Part shown: positions 17,761-26,082 of the stretch, in pieces
Position numbering within the stretch: position 1 is the stretch's first letter
How the letters are laid out: each line of letters opens with the position of its first letter
Assembly (NCBI GenBank): GCA_964409165.1
Contig: CAYPCH010000034.1
Location: forward strand, 1 to 30,522
DNA: 30,522 nucleotides
Source: CAYPCH01 sp964409165
GTDB taxonomy: Bacteria; Bacillota; Clostridia; Acetivibrionales; Acetivibrionaceae
Reading direction: 5' to 3'
Notes under the pieces: model-generated
Databases searched by the model: none
Told to the model about the DNA's origin: nothing
What the model saw: the letters and a program-made list of their open reading frames with translations, nothing else
Program-made: the position numbers and the translations under genes

Positions 17761-18894
17761 ATGAATGTTATCCGTATACTGCATATTGTTAATTCATTAA
17801 AAAAAGGCTCTGGTGTAATTGGAGTAATTATGAATTATTATCGTAATATTGATAGAAATAGAATCCAATTTGATTTTTTATATTATAAAGAGGTCAATAT
17901 ATCATATAGAGAAGAAATACAAAGTCTAGGAGGCTATACTTACAAAATTAATATACCATCCATAAAAAACATATTGAATTATCGAAAATATTTAAATAAG
18001 TATATTGAGGCAAACAATTTTAATTATTTGATTGTCCACATTCATGAACTAATTTCATTGTCCTTAATTGCTCCAATTCTAAAAAAGCATGGTGTTAAGC
18101 ACATAATTGCTCATAGTCATTCTGCAAAATATTCATTTTCACCTATAAAATCACTACGTAATTATTTTATGTGTTTAAAATTGAAGCAAAAGGCAGATCG
18201 CTACTGTGCTTGCTCAAATGCTTCTGGAGAATTCTGGTTTGGAAAAGAATTTTCGAAAAAAAATTTAGTTAGCATTATTAATAATGCTATTGATTGTGAT
18301 ACATTTAGGTATGACTCTAAAATTCGTTCTGATGTACGTTCAGAACTTAATTTGGGCGATAGTTTTGTTATTGGGCATGTTGGCCGTTTTTCAACAGAAA
18401 AGAATCATATGTTCATTATAAAGGTTTTTTCTGAAATTGTAAAAGTAAATCCTAATAGTATACTAATATTAGTTGGAGAAGGATCAATGATTTCAAAAAT
18501 AAAAGAAAAGGTACGCCTTTACAAATTGTCGAAGTATGTAATGTTTTTAGGGCAACGTTCAGATGTGAATAGATTATATCAAGCAATGGATGCTTTTATA
18601 TTTCCATCAATAAGTGAAGGTATTGGAATGGTTGCAATTGAAGCACAATGTTCAGGTTTACCTTGTGTGATTTCTGATTCGGTTACAAAAGAAGTAGGGA
18701 TAATCAATACAGAGTTTTTGCCACTAAAGTCTAGTCCTAAAATATGGGCGGAACATATTCTAAAATCAAAAGGCTTTAATCGATTAGATAATACAGAAAA
18801 ACTAAAGGAAAATGGATTTTGTATTGAAACCGAGAGTCAAAAATTATTAAGTTATTATGAAGGGATGTATAATAAAAATGGAAATAGAGAGTAG
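17761..18894 (+). CDS. Family 4 glycosyltransferase
   Basis: Retaining GT-B glycosyltransferase of 377 residues. The N-terminal domain begins RILHIVNSLKKGSGVIGVIMN, like the EpsF group of exopolysaccharide transferases. The C-terminal Rossmann domain has IGHVGRFSTEKNH, ILVGEGSM and the nucleotide-sugar EX7E motif with Glu286 and Glu294 (SEGIGMVAIEAQ). The ribosome binding site is GAGGGGAAG before ATG 17761. It probably adds another sugar of the repeat unit on the cytoplasmic side. Confidence 0.93.
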   Translation: MNVIRILHIVNSLKKGSGVIGVIMNYYRNIDRNRIQFDFLYYKEVNISYREEIQSLGGYTYKINIPSIKNILNYRKYLNKYIEANNFNYLIVHIHELISLSLIAPILKKHGVKHIIAHSHSAKYSFSPIKSLRNYFMCLKLKQKADRYCACSNASGEFWFGKEFSKKNLVSIINNAIDCDTFRYDSKIRSDVRSELNLGDSFVIGHVGRFSTEKNHMFIIKVFSEIVKVNPNSILILVGEGSMISKIKEKVRLYKLSKYVMFLGQRSDVNRLYQAMDAFIFPSISEGIGMVAIEAQCSGLPCVISDSVTKEVGIINTEFLPLKSSPKIWAEHILKSKGFNRLDNTEKLKENGFCIETESQKLLSYYEGMYNKNGNRE

Positions 18895-19034
18895 GAGATT
18901 GCAAATATATGTACTAGATAGGGATTATATATCTTACTCATGACATCCCTAATTTAGTGCATAAAATACAAGTTATATACAATTTTTATTAAGGAAAGTT
19001 TTAATATTTTTATTAAGAATGCGAAGGGATAACT

Positions 19035-20336
19035 ATGGCAGAGTTGAAAAGTATTACTTTTATAATAAAAAGATATAGCAAAGATAATAATTTTTTAACC
19101 AAAACAATATTATTGTATTACTTTATTATAGTGTCAAATCCAGATTTGCAGAACATTTCTGTGCTGCATTGGTCGGCTGTTGCATTATCTGGAATTGCCT
19201 TAATAGGATTATTTGTGATGAAAGGGGCGAAATTTTCTACCTATAATTTGTGGTTAACTAGTTTTATCATAATTTCTTTTACTTCAAGCCTTTGGGCACT
19301 TAACTTTAAGCTATCTCTTGGTATGACATTATCATTACTTATGAAAAGTATGCCTTTAATGACAGTATATGCTCTTGTAAATACTGAGAAGGATTTTTAT
19401 GATATTTTGAAGATACAAACTATATCATCTTTTATAACTTCAATATATATCCTTTGCATTATGGATTGGAGTATGTTAGGAAAAGCACGAATAGGTGAGG
19501 GTTCTGTTGGTGAATTGTGGAATGCAAATTATATAGGCTTATTACTAGCTATGTCTGCATTTGGAGTATTTGTATTATTGAAAACCAGAAGTGTAAAAGT
19601 TATGAAATTACCATATATTATGCTTTTTGTAATATTTATATTAATTTCATTATTTACAGGTTCACGAAAAGCTGTTTTAGCGATTGTGTTTTCCTGTTGT
19701 TTTTTCATTTTACTTACATCAAAGAAAAGCAAGATTTCAAATGGACTTATAGCAATAGTAATTTCTATAGTCATTTTTAGTGCTGTTATGAATATACCAA
19801 TACTGTATAATATATTAGGTTCTCGTATTGAGATGTTGTTTGATCAATTTGGAAGTAGTAGTAAAGTTGATGGAAGTACGTATTCAAGAATGAATATGAT
19901 AAATTATGGGATTAAATGGTTTTCAAAAAGACCTGTATTAGGTCATGGTATTGATAACTATCAGGAACTCTATTTAAATGAGTTTTCAAAAAGTATGTAC
20001 TCACATAACAACTACATAGAATTACTAGTTGGGACTGGGATATTAGGGACCATTATCTATTATGCTGGTTACGCCTATATTTTACTTAGAACTTTTGGAA
20101 AGAATTACCCACTTGTAGCGTTTGGCACCGTAGTGATTTCTGTAATATGTATAATAGAATTTGGATTAGTAAGCTATTTTAGTTTTTATATTCAAATATT
20201 AATTTGCTTGAGCTTTTCCTCAATAAAGCTTTTACACAGGAAGGGGATAATTATAAATTATCATAAAATAGCATTAGAATCTATATTTAGAAAAAAAGTT
20301 TTAAGGGAAATAAGTAACAATATTAAAGTACTTTAA
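19035..20336 (+). CDS. Wzy-like O-antigen/polysaccharide polymerase
   Basis: Integral membrane protein of 433 residues with about ten to twelve hydrophobic helices, in the O-antigen ligase/polymerase class. Typical marks are FTGSRKAVLAIVF (cytoplasmic Arg followed by a helix) and the large outer loop with RPVLGHGIDNYQELY and SHNNYIELLVGTGILG, a pattern seen in Wzy/WaaL proteins. It would join lipid-linked repeat units outside the cell after Wzx flips them. The start ATG is preceded by GAAGGGAT. In a Gram-positive locus with Wzx and Wzz, polymerase is more likely than ligase. Confidence 0.88.
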   Translation: MAELKSITFIIKRYSKDNNFLTKTILLYYFIIVSNPDLQNISVLHWSAVALSGIALIGLFVMKGAKFSTYNLWLTSFIIISFTSSLWALNFKLSLGMTLSLLMKSMPLMTVYALVNTEKDFYDILKIQTISSFITSIYILCIMDWSMLGKARIGEGSVGELWNANYIGLLLAMSAFGVFVLLKTRSVKVMKLPYIMLFVIFILISLFTGSRKAVLAIVFSCCFFILLTSKKSKISNGLIAIVISIVIFSAVMNIPILYNILGSRIEMLFDQFGSSSKVDGSTYSRMNMINYGIKWFSKRPVLGHGIDNYQELYLNEFSKSMYSHNNYIELLVGTGILGTIIYYAGYAYILLRTFGKNYPLVAFGTVVISVICIIEFGLVSYFSFYIQILICLSFSSIKLLHRKGIIINYHKIALESIFRKKVLREISNNIKVL

Positions 20337-20657
20337 TGTAAGTGCAGTAGCAAAACTCACGATAATACAATAAAATTGTATTTAATGGAAGTGGAGAAAA
20401 TAATGACTTAAATTATTCTATGAGTAGGAAACTTTACACAACAGCCTAAAAATGCCTGTTGATCCAGAAATGCTAGAGGCATGGAAACTCATACTGATAG
20501 GTTAATCCATTATACCATTAATGAACTCTTGGATTGGTTAAGTAAATTTAGACTATCTAAAATGATGTTACTTATCTCTGGTAAAATGTATTAAATAGTA
20601 TAAAAGAATTTATCTTTTTAAATGTTTTACTATTTATTGGGAAGTGAGGCAAATTTG
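20337..20657 (+). other. 321-bp gap with possible coding remnants
   Basis: No complete gene. Two short open stretches lie in different frames near 20452-20595, one reading MPVDPEMLEAWKLILIG and one ending DWLSKFRLSKMMLLISGKMY. They look more protein-like than random AT-rich DNA and could be a frameshifted relic, but the family is not recognised. The ATG at 20622, in frame with the next gene, has no ribosome binding site. Confidence 0.35.
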
Positions 20658-21707
20658 ATGAATAATAAATCTCAAAACATAATATCAGTAATTATGTCCG
20701 TTTACAAACCAGAAGAAGAATATCTACGTGAAGCAATAGAAAGTATTTTGAATCAAACATTTAAGGAATTTGAATATATTATAATTATTGATGGAATAGA
20801 TAAGCTTACTTCGTCAATTATTAAATCTTTTAACGATGACAGAATTAAGGTTTATCAAAATGAAAAAAATTTAGGATTAACTAAATCGTTAAATATTGGG
20901 TTACAATTAGCTACTGGAAAATATATTGCTCGTATGGATGCAGATGATATTTCTTTTCCGAAGAGACTCGAAAAACAATATGAATACATGGAAAAAAATA
21001 AGGATGTAGCAGTTTGCGGTTGTTATGCTAAAAATATAGGTAAGAAAGGCTTTGCCAAACAACTTTGGTCATATAATGAAGATGTCCTAAAAATAAGGAT
21101 GATGTTTTACAATGCAGGAATTATTCATCCAACAGCGTTTATAAGAAAGGAAACTTTACAAAACAATAACATTAAATACGATGAGGCGATTAAAAAAAGT
21201 CAGGATTATGCTTTATGGGTTGATATTTTAAGATATAGTAAAATTATGGTTATACCAGATGTTTTGTTGGGATATAGAAGGCACAAGAACCAAATTATTA
21301 GTTCAAATAGTAATGAAGTTGAAGAATATACAAACATAATAAGAATAAGGGAATGGTCAAATATTGGTGTAAATTTTAACACTTACGAAAAATCTATATT
21401 GAAATCTATCTCTGAACAATATGCTGAAATATCATCTAAAGAATACGATCAACTATTTAAAAAGCTGATTGCATGGAATAACAAGCATAAATATTTTAAC
21501 GAAAAGCTTTTTTTAGCAGAAATTAACAGATTATGGATACACACAGCACTTAAACGAATTAGAAACGAAAAAAAGTGTGATATGATATTTAAACCAAGAA
21601 CTTTTGAATTACTTAAACCAAATACGTTTCGCTACTGTTTTAATTTTTATTTTATTGACAAAATTAAACCATATTTTTATAAAAATTTAAAATTAAGTAT
21701 GAAATAA
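20658..21707 (+). CDS. Family 2 glycosyltransferase
   Basis: GT-A glycosyltransferase of 349 residues from ATG 20658, preferred over 20622 because AAGTGAGG lies just upstream. It has VIMSVYKPEEEYLREAIESIL, LNQTFKEFEYIIIIDG, KNLGLTKSLNIGL and RMDADD with metal-binding Asp94/Asp96. KKSQDYALWVDILRY and LGYRRHKNQI follow; this is the pattern of galactosyl- and rhamnosyl-type GT2 enzymes in capsule loci. The C-terminal 110 residues are Lys- and Asn-rich and without assigned domain. Sugar specificity is unknown. Confidence 0.92.
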   Translation: MNNKSQNIISVIMSVYKPEEEYLREAIESILNQTFKEFEYIIIIDGIDKLTSSIIKSFNDDRIKVYQNEKNLGLTKSLNIGLQLATGKYIARMDADDISFPKRLEKQYEYMEKNKDVAVCGCYAKNIGKKGFAKQLWSYNEDVLKIRMMFYNAGIIHPTAFIRKETLQNNNIKYDEAIKKSQDYALWVDILRYSKIMVIPDVLLGYRRHKNQIISSNSNEVEEYTNIIRIREWSNIGVNFNTYEKSILKSISEQYAEISSKEYDQLFKKLIAWNNKHKYFNEKLFLAEINRLWIHTALKRIRNEKKCDMIFKPRTFELLKPNTFRYCFNFYFIDKIKPYFYKNLKLSMK

Positions 21708-21806
21708 ATCATAGGATGGCTTTTTACTTAATTAAAATCTAATAATTAAATTTATAGAAATAGCAAAAAAAGGTGAGATAAGCTTGGTTAAGGGAGGAGA
21801 TGCTAA

Positions 21807-22742
21807 ATGTTGAATGTTATTTCGAAATTTGCAAAGTTAACTAAAAATCCATACAAAATATTTCCATATATAGGGATCAGAGGGTGGCTAAATTTTATTC
21901 CTGATGAAATGTATTTAAAATTATATTATAGAGGAGTACTAGGAGAAAAACTGTGTATAGAAAACCCAAAAACATTTAATGCTAAATTGCAATGGCTGAA
22001 ACTTTATGATAGAAATCCAGAGTATACAAAGATGGTTGATAAATATGAAGTAAGAGAATATATTGTTGAAAAAATTGGAAGTGAATATTTAGTACCCATT
22101 TTAGGGGTTTATAATAACTTTAATGAAATAAATTTTAGTCTGTTACCAAACCAGTTTGTATTAAAATGTACTCATGACTCTGGAGGGGTAGTGATTTGTA
22201 AGGATAAGTCAGAATTTGATATTGAAAAAGCACAATATAAAATAAATAAATGTTTGAAAAGAGATTTCTATAAACTTGCAAGGGAATGGCCTTACAAAAA
22301 TATTAAACCAAGAATAATTTGTGAAAAATATATAGTGGATGAATCAGGAACAGAACTTAAAGATTATAAATTTATGTGTTACAATGGAAAAGTAAAATGT
22401 CTATTTGTATGTACAAATAGGAATTCACCCAATGGCTTAAATGTAGATTTTTATGATATGGATTGGAATCCTATACCCGTTGAAAGGTGTTATCCCAGAA
22501 GTGATAAAATAATACCGAAACCTAAGAATTTCGATAAAATGGTTGAAATTTCTAAAAAATTATCAAATGGTATTCCTTTCGTGCGTGTAGATTTTTATGA
22601 AGCAGATGGGAAACTATACTTTGGAGAATTAACCTTTTATCCAGGTTCAGGTATTGAAGAATTTACACCTGAGTCATATGACTATTTATTTGGCAGTTGG
22701 ATAGAGTTGCCGAAAAATGAAAATGCAAATATATTAACTTAA
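21807..22742 (+). CDS. TupA-like ATP-grasp protein
   Basis: 311-residue protein of the TupA-like ATP-grasp family, named after a teichuronopeptide synthesis gene and common in capsule loci. It shows the entry LYYRGVLGEKLCIENPKTFNAKLQWLKLYDR, MVDKYEVREYI and FVLKCTHDSGGVVIC (ATP-binding lysine). PRIICEKYIVDESGTELKDYKF and the C-terminal FVRVDFYEADGKLYFGELTFYPGSGIEEF carry the metal-binding acidic and Asn/Glu-type positions. ATP-grasp enzymes form amide or similar bonds through acyl phosphates, so it may couple an amino acid or other acid to the glycan. The ribosome binding site GGGAGGAG is excellent. The CapA-like gene follows 14 bp later. The substrate is unknown. Confidence 0.87.
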   Translation: MLNVISKFAKLTKNPYKIFPYIGIRGWLNFIPDEMYLKLYYRGVLGEKLCIENPKTFNAKLQWLKLYDRNPEYTKMVDKYEVREYIVEKIGSEYLVPILGVYNNFNEINFSLLPNQFVLKCTHDSGGVVICKDKSEFDIEKAQYKINKCLKRDFYKLAREWPYKNIKPRIICEKYIVDESGTELKDYKFMCYNGKVKCLFVCTNRNSPNGLNVDFYDMDWNPIPVERCYPRSDKIIPKPKNFDKMVEISKKLSNGIPFVRVDFYEADGKLYFGELTFYPGSGIEEFTPESYDYLFGSWIELPKNENANILT

Positions 22743-22756
22743 GGGGAATATAACAT

Positions 22757-23893
22757 ATGGAAATATTAATTGCAGGGGATTTAGTGCCAACAAATTCAAA
22801 CATCGATTTATTTATTAATTCTGATGTTAATTCTTTACTGGGAGAAGAATTGCTACAAATATGGAATTCTGCTGATATGAGAATTTTTAACCTTGAAGCT
22901 CCTCTTACGGATGAAGAATGTCCGATTGATAAATGTGGACCAAACCTAATTGCACCAACCAGCACAATAAACGGAATAATAGGGCTTAATCCTACATTAA
23001 TTACATTGGCTAATAATCATATTTTGGATCAAGGAGAAAAAGGACTTGAGTCTACTATAAAAACCTTAAACGAAAATAAAATCAAGTTTGTTGGAGCAGG
23101 TAACAATCTAAATAAAGCTAGCAAGCCCTTTATTATTGAAAAGGATGAAGTAAAGATTGGTATCTATGCTTGCGCAGAGCATGAATTTACTTTAGCAACT
23201 AACAGCAGTCCAGGTGCAAATCCATTTGATCCTTTAGAGAGTCTTGATCATATTTTTGATTTAAAAACTAAGTGTGATTATATGATTGTCATATATCATG
23301 GAGGAAAAGAATATTATCGATATCCATCGCCATATCTTCAGAGGGTGTGCAGAAAAATGGTTCAAAAAGGTGCTGACCTTGTTGTATGCCAGCATAGTCA
23401 TTGCATTGGGTGTTACGAGGAATATCAGGGGTCTACTATTGTATACGGACAAGGGAATTTTTTATTTGATTATTCAGAAAGTGAATATTGGAAAACAAGT
23501 CTATTAATTAAAGTAAACACTGACAATGGCTTAAACTGTCAGTACATCCCGATTTTTAAAAGTGGGAATTTGGTTCGATTATCTGATGGACAATCTGCTG
23601 AAGAAATATTATATGCATTTAAATATCGTTCTCAAGAAATATTAGAAGACGGATTTATCGAACAAAAATATCAAGAATTTTCAAAAGATAGGATACAGTA
23701 TTACTTGAGAGCTTTCTCAGGAACTGGAAAGTGGATTTCTCGAATTGATCGGCATTTACTTAAAGGCACTATAATAAAAAAGAGATATAGCAAAAAGCAA
23801 TTACTAGCAATTCAAAATCTTATAGAGTGCGAAGCTCATTGCGAGTTCATAATAGCTGGACTAAAAGGGGAAATAAATAGTGAAGGAAAATAA
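22757..23893 (+). CDS. CapA-like metallophosphatase-fold protein
   Basis: 378-residue member of the poly-gamma-glutamate synthesis CapA family (calcineurin-like fold). Metal-site motifs in order: AGDLVP with Asp8, NLEAP at 45-49, LANNHILDQG with Asn86/His88/Asp91, IYHGGKEYY, CQHSHCIG and YGQGNFLFDY. No signal peptide or membrane anchor is seen, unlike classical CapA, so it probably works in the cytoplasm. It lies between the ATP-grasp gene (14 bp upstream) and the flippase gene (14-bp overlap), so the three are probably translated together. No CapB or CapC is present, so polyglutamate capsule is unlikely. A role in modifying the glycan with an amino acid is an inference. Confidence 0.88.
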   Translation: MEILIAGDLVPTNSNIDLFINSDVNSLLGEELLQIWNSADMRIFNLEAPLTDEECPIDKCGPNLIAPTSTINGIIGLNPTLITLANNHILDQGEKGLESTIKTLNENKIKFVGAGNNLNKASKPFIIEKDEVKIGIYACAEHEFTLATNSSPGANPFDPLESLDHIFDLKTKCDYMIVIYHGGKEYYRYPSPYLQRVCRKMVQKGADLVVCQHSHCIGCYEEYQGSTIVYGQGNFLFDYSESEYWKTSLLIKVNTDNGLNCQYIPIFKSGNLVRLSDGQSAEEILYAFKYRSQEILEDGFIEQKYQEFSKDRIQYYLRAFSGTGKWISRIDRHLLKGTIIKKRYSKKQLLAIQNLIECEAHCEFIIAGLKGEINSEGK

Positions 23894-25379
23894 CTTACAA
23901 AATAAAGTGTTAAGTGCTACGAAATGGTCGACTATTACGGAATTAGCAGCAAAGCTGGTTAGTCCTGTTACAAACATGATTTTAGCCAGAATACTTGTTC
24001 CTGAAGCTTTCGGAGTTGTAGCAACAGTAACTATGATTATTAGTTTTGCTGATATGTTAACCGATTCAGGATTTCAGAAGTATTTGGTTCAACGTGAATT
24101 TAAAAATGACGATGAAAAATATAAAAATGCCAATGTTGCTTTTTGGACTAATTTTGGGATATCAATTTTTTTATGGATTATTATAATTTTTTTCCGAGAA
24201 CAGTTATCTGTATTAGTTGGAAATCCAGGCTTGGGAAACGTTATTGCTATAGCTTGTTTACAATTGCCGTTGACATCTTTCTCCAGTATCCAAATGGCAC
24301 TTTATAGACGGGACTTTGATTTTAAAACTCTTTTTATGGTTAGAATGTTTTCAGTGTTAATACCGTTTATTGTAACAGTACCATTGGCGTTTTTAGGATT
24401 CGGATATTGGGCATTAATAATAGGTACGTTAAGCATTCAAGTTTCAAATGCAATTATACTAACTGTAAAATCCAAGTGGAAACCTAAATTCTATTATAAT
24501 AAAAAAGTATTATTTGAAATGTTTTCATTTAGCATATGGTCATTAATAGAAGCTGTTTCGATATGGTTAACAACTTGGGTTGATGCTTTTATTATTGGAA
24601 GCGTTTTGAGCCAATATTATTTAGGAATATACAAGACTTCAACAACTATGGTTAACGCGCTTATGGCTCTAATAACTGCTTCTACTACACCGGTTTTATT
24701 CTCAACTTTATCTCGTCTACAGGATAATAAAAATAAATATAATTATATGTTTTTAAAGTTTCAAAGGCTTGTTTCTATTCTAGTATTTCCTTTAGGCATA
24801 GGTGTTTATTTTTATAGGGATTTAGCTACACAAATATTGTTCGGTAGTCAGTGGGGCGAAGCAAGTGATGTTATAGGAATTTGGGCTTTAACAAGCTCAA
24901 TAATGATAGTATTAGGTCATTATAGTAGTGAAGTATACAGATCAAAGGGAAAGCCAAAATTATCTTTTATAGCTCAAGTATTGCATTTAATATTTCTGAT
25001 TCCGGCTTGCATAATTAGTTCCCAGTATGGGTTTTGGTCCCTAGTCTATACGAGATCTTTGATGAGAATTCAACTTGTTTTAGTACATTTTATAATTATG
25101 AAATTTGTAATAAAATTTCCAATGGCAAAAATGGTTACTAATGTGCTTCCGGCAGCTTTATCGTCAATAGTTATGGGACTATTGGCATATTTACTAGGAC
25201 AAGTCAATAACAGTATAGTTTGGGATGTGATCTCAATAATTTTGTGCTCATCATTCTACTTAACTATAATATTGTTGTTTCCCAATATACGAGTAGAAAT
25301 AATTAGTTTGGTAAAAAGAATTTTGCCTCAAAGAACCAAGATAACATTACTTGGAATTTGGGGACGGTTAGTGAATTAA
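23880..25379 (+). CDS. Wzx-like lipid-linked oligosaccharide flippase (MOP family)
   Basis: Membrane transporter of 499 residues with about 14 hydrophobic helices, in the polysaccharide transporter/MOP flippase superfamily. The N-terminus reads KVLSATKWSTITELAAKLVSPVTNMILARIL, followed by PEAFGVVATVTMIISFADMLTDSGFQKYLVQ, the typical start of WzxC-like exporters. It would flip undecaprenyl-linked repeat units across the membrane for the Wzy polymerase. The start is GTG 23880 with AAAAGGGGAAA upstream; the gene overlaps the CapA-like gene by 14 bp. It is the last gene of the locus; no terminator is seen before the next promoter at 25394. Confidence 0.92.
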   Translation: MKENNLQNKVLSATKWSTITELAAKLVSPVTNMILARILVPEAFGVVATVTMIISFADMLTDSGFQKYLVQREFKNDDEKYKNANVAFWTNFGISIFLWIIIIFFREQLSVLVGNPGLGNVIAIACLQLPLTSFSSIQMALYRRDFDFKTLFMVRMFSVLIPFIVTVPLAFLGFGYWALIIGTLSIQVSNAIILTVKSKWKPKFYYNKKVLFEMFSFSIWSLIEAVSIWLTTWVDAFIIGSVLSQYYLGIYKTSTTMVNALMALITASTTPVLFSTLSRLQDNKNKYNYMFLKFQRLVSILVFPLGIGVYFYRDLATQILFGSQWGEASDVIGIWALTSSIMIVLGHYSSEVYRSKGKPKLSFIAQVLHLIFLIPACIISSQYGFWSLVYTRSLMRIQLVLVHFIIMKFVIKFPMAKMVTNVLPAALSSIVMGLLAYLLGQVNNSIVWDVISIILCSSFYLTIILLFPNIRVEIISLVKRILPQRTKITLLGIWGRLVN

Positions 25380-25393
25380 ATCGTCAATATTCC

Positions 25394-25422
25394 TTGCCAA
25401 TTCCCTCCTGTTATTGTATAAT
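25394..25422 (+). promoter_or_regulatory. Promoter of the structured leader/DUF6809 transcript
   Basis: TTGCCA (25394-25399), a 17-bp spacer and TATAAT (25417-25422). Transcription should start about 25428-25431, exactly at the 5' arm of the long closing stem of the folded RNA. Confidence 0.78.
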
Positions 25423-25428
25423 TCCAGT

Positions 25429-25645
25429 AGGGAAAATTAAATAGTGCCGTGACCTTCAAGTGCGGCTAACACTTGAAGGCTCATGCAGGTAGAGTAGCTA
25501 CCGACACGTGGAGTTATAAACTCCCACAGCACCTAGATTATTATACTCTAAGTGTTGTCCGTTTTCAAGCATTTACGGTGTATGTGTTGGTTATTATTGC
25601 CTGTGCATGCGCCGTTTAATTTTCCCTCCTTTAAATATAGGAGGG
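25429..25645 (+). ncRNA. Candidate structured regulatory RNA (riboswitch-like leader)
   Basis: A ~200-nt RNA is closed by a perfect 13-bp stem, 25429-25441 with 25615-25627. Inside is a multibranch core. An 8-position stem 25444-25451/25525-25532 (one mismatch) encloses a perfect 10-bp hairpin (25453-25462/25470-25479), a 5-bp hairpin (25488-25492/25498-25502) and a 6-bp hairpin (25510-25515/25519-25524). A further short stem is 25559-25562/25575-25578. AACACTT at 25468-25474 can also pair with AAGTGTT at 25550-25556 as an alternative or tertiary contact. CCCTCCT (25624-25630) also pairs with AGGAGGG (25639-25645), the ribosome binding site of the next gene. This hairpin and the closing stem share bases 25624-25627 and exclude each other. 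It matches no riboswitch consensus I know; an independent ncRNA of the raiA type should be tested. Confidence 0.75.
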
Positions 25646-25654
25646 GGAATATAT

Positions 25655-25966
25655 ATGAACGATGATTTTGAGAAATTTCTTGCATCCTGCAAGGTTGAGA
25701 GAATGGAAAGCCTGCATAGGCAACTTGAGCATGTGCAGGAAATCCGCTCAATGAGGAATGAAGCGGTACTGTTGATGGAGCAGATAAAAAGGTTGGTGCC
25801 TTCACAGGCTGTTGGTTTGTTATCAAAATATGAAGATGTTTTGAATGAGATAAGCAGCCTTGAGTCGGTTTTTTTATACAAAACCGGGATGAATGATGGT
25901 TTGACGCTGGGAAGGTTACTATTTGAGGGAAAAAAGGATTTGGATATAAATATAAAGTTTTTATGA
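25655..25966 (+). CDS. Small DUF6809-like helical protein
   Basis: 103-residue protein from ATG 25655, chosen because AGGAGGGGG ends 7 bp upstream; an in-frame ATG at 25607 lies inside the folded leader and is not used. The protein is nearly all helical, with likely coiled-coil parts (ERMESLHRQLEHVQEI, SLLSKYEDVLNEISSLE-like segments). It ends with FLYKTGMNDGLTLGRLL, a pattern I associate with DUF6809, small clostridial proteins of unknown function. No signal peptide or membrane helix is seen. Its translation appears controlled by the preceding RNA. A 3' fragment of a second copy lies at 26318-26390. The family name is tentative. Confidence 0.78.
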   Translation: MNDDFEKFLASCKVERMESLHRQLEHVQEIRSMRNEAVLLMEQIKRLVPSQAVGLLSKYEDVLNEISSLESVFLYKTGMNDGLTLGRLLFEGKKDLDINIKFL

Positions 25967-25971
25967 TTTTT

Positions 25972-26046
25972 ATTATGACAGCAAAGGTTGAAATATATAA
26001 AGCTCACAAAATGCGGGTTTGCCAAAAAAAGCTAATAATAACATAT
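25972..26046 (+). pseudogene. Deletion scar of a first VanZ gene copy
   Basis: Bases 25972-26011 match the region around the start of the intact VanZ gene (26509-26548), and 26004-26046 match its 3' end (27009-27052). The two ends meet at TCACAAAA, an 8-bp sequence present at both positions in the intact copy (26541-26548 and 27009-27016). The middle of the gene was therefore removed between short direct repeats. The old start codon now reads ATA. Confidence 0.8.
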
Positions 26047-26052
26047 GCATAA

Positions 26053-26082
26053 AATAAGACCTACAAATTTGTAGGTCTTATT
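26053..26082. terminator. Perfect 30-bp palindrome, probable bidirectional terminator
   Basis: 15-bp perfect arms 26053-26067 and 26068-26082 centred on AAATTT. On the minus strand it is followed by TTTTAT, and the stop codon of the small minus-strand ORF lies in the stem. On the + strand it could end the DUF6809 transcript, though the T-tract there is short. Confidence 0.6.

Noticed and set aside
22757..23893. Calling the CapA-like gene proof of a poly-gamma-glutamate capsule
   Set aside because: No CapB, CapC or CapE gene is present and the protein lacks a membrane anchor; CapA-fold proteins occur in many other glycan loci.
25429..25627. Reading the folded leader as a tRNA or known riboswitch (cobalamin, M-box, lysine, c-di-GMP)
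   Set aside because: The inner part is cloverleaf-like, but stem lengths, T-loop sequence and CCA end do not fit tRNA, and none of the conserved core sequences of those riboswitches is present.
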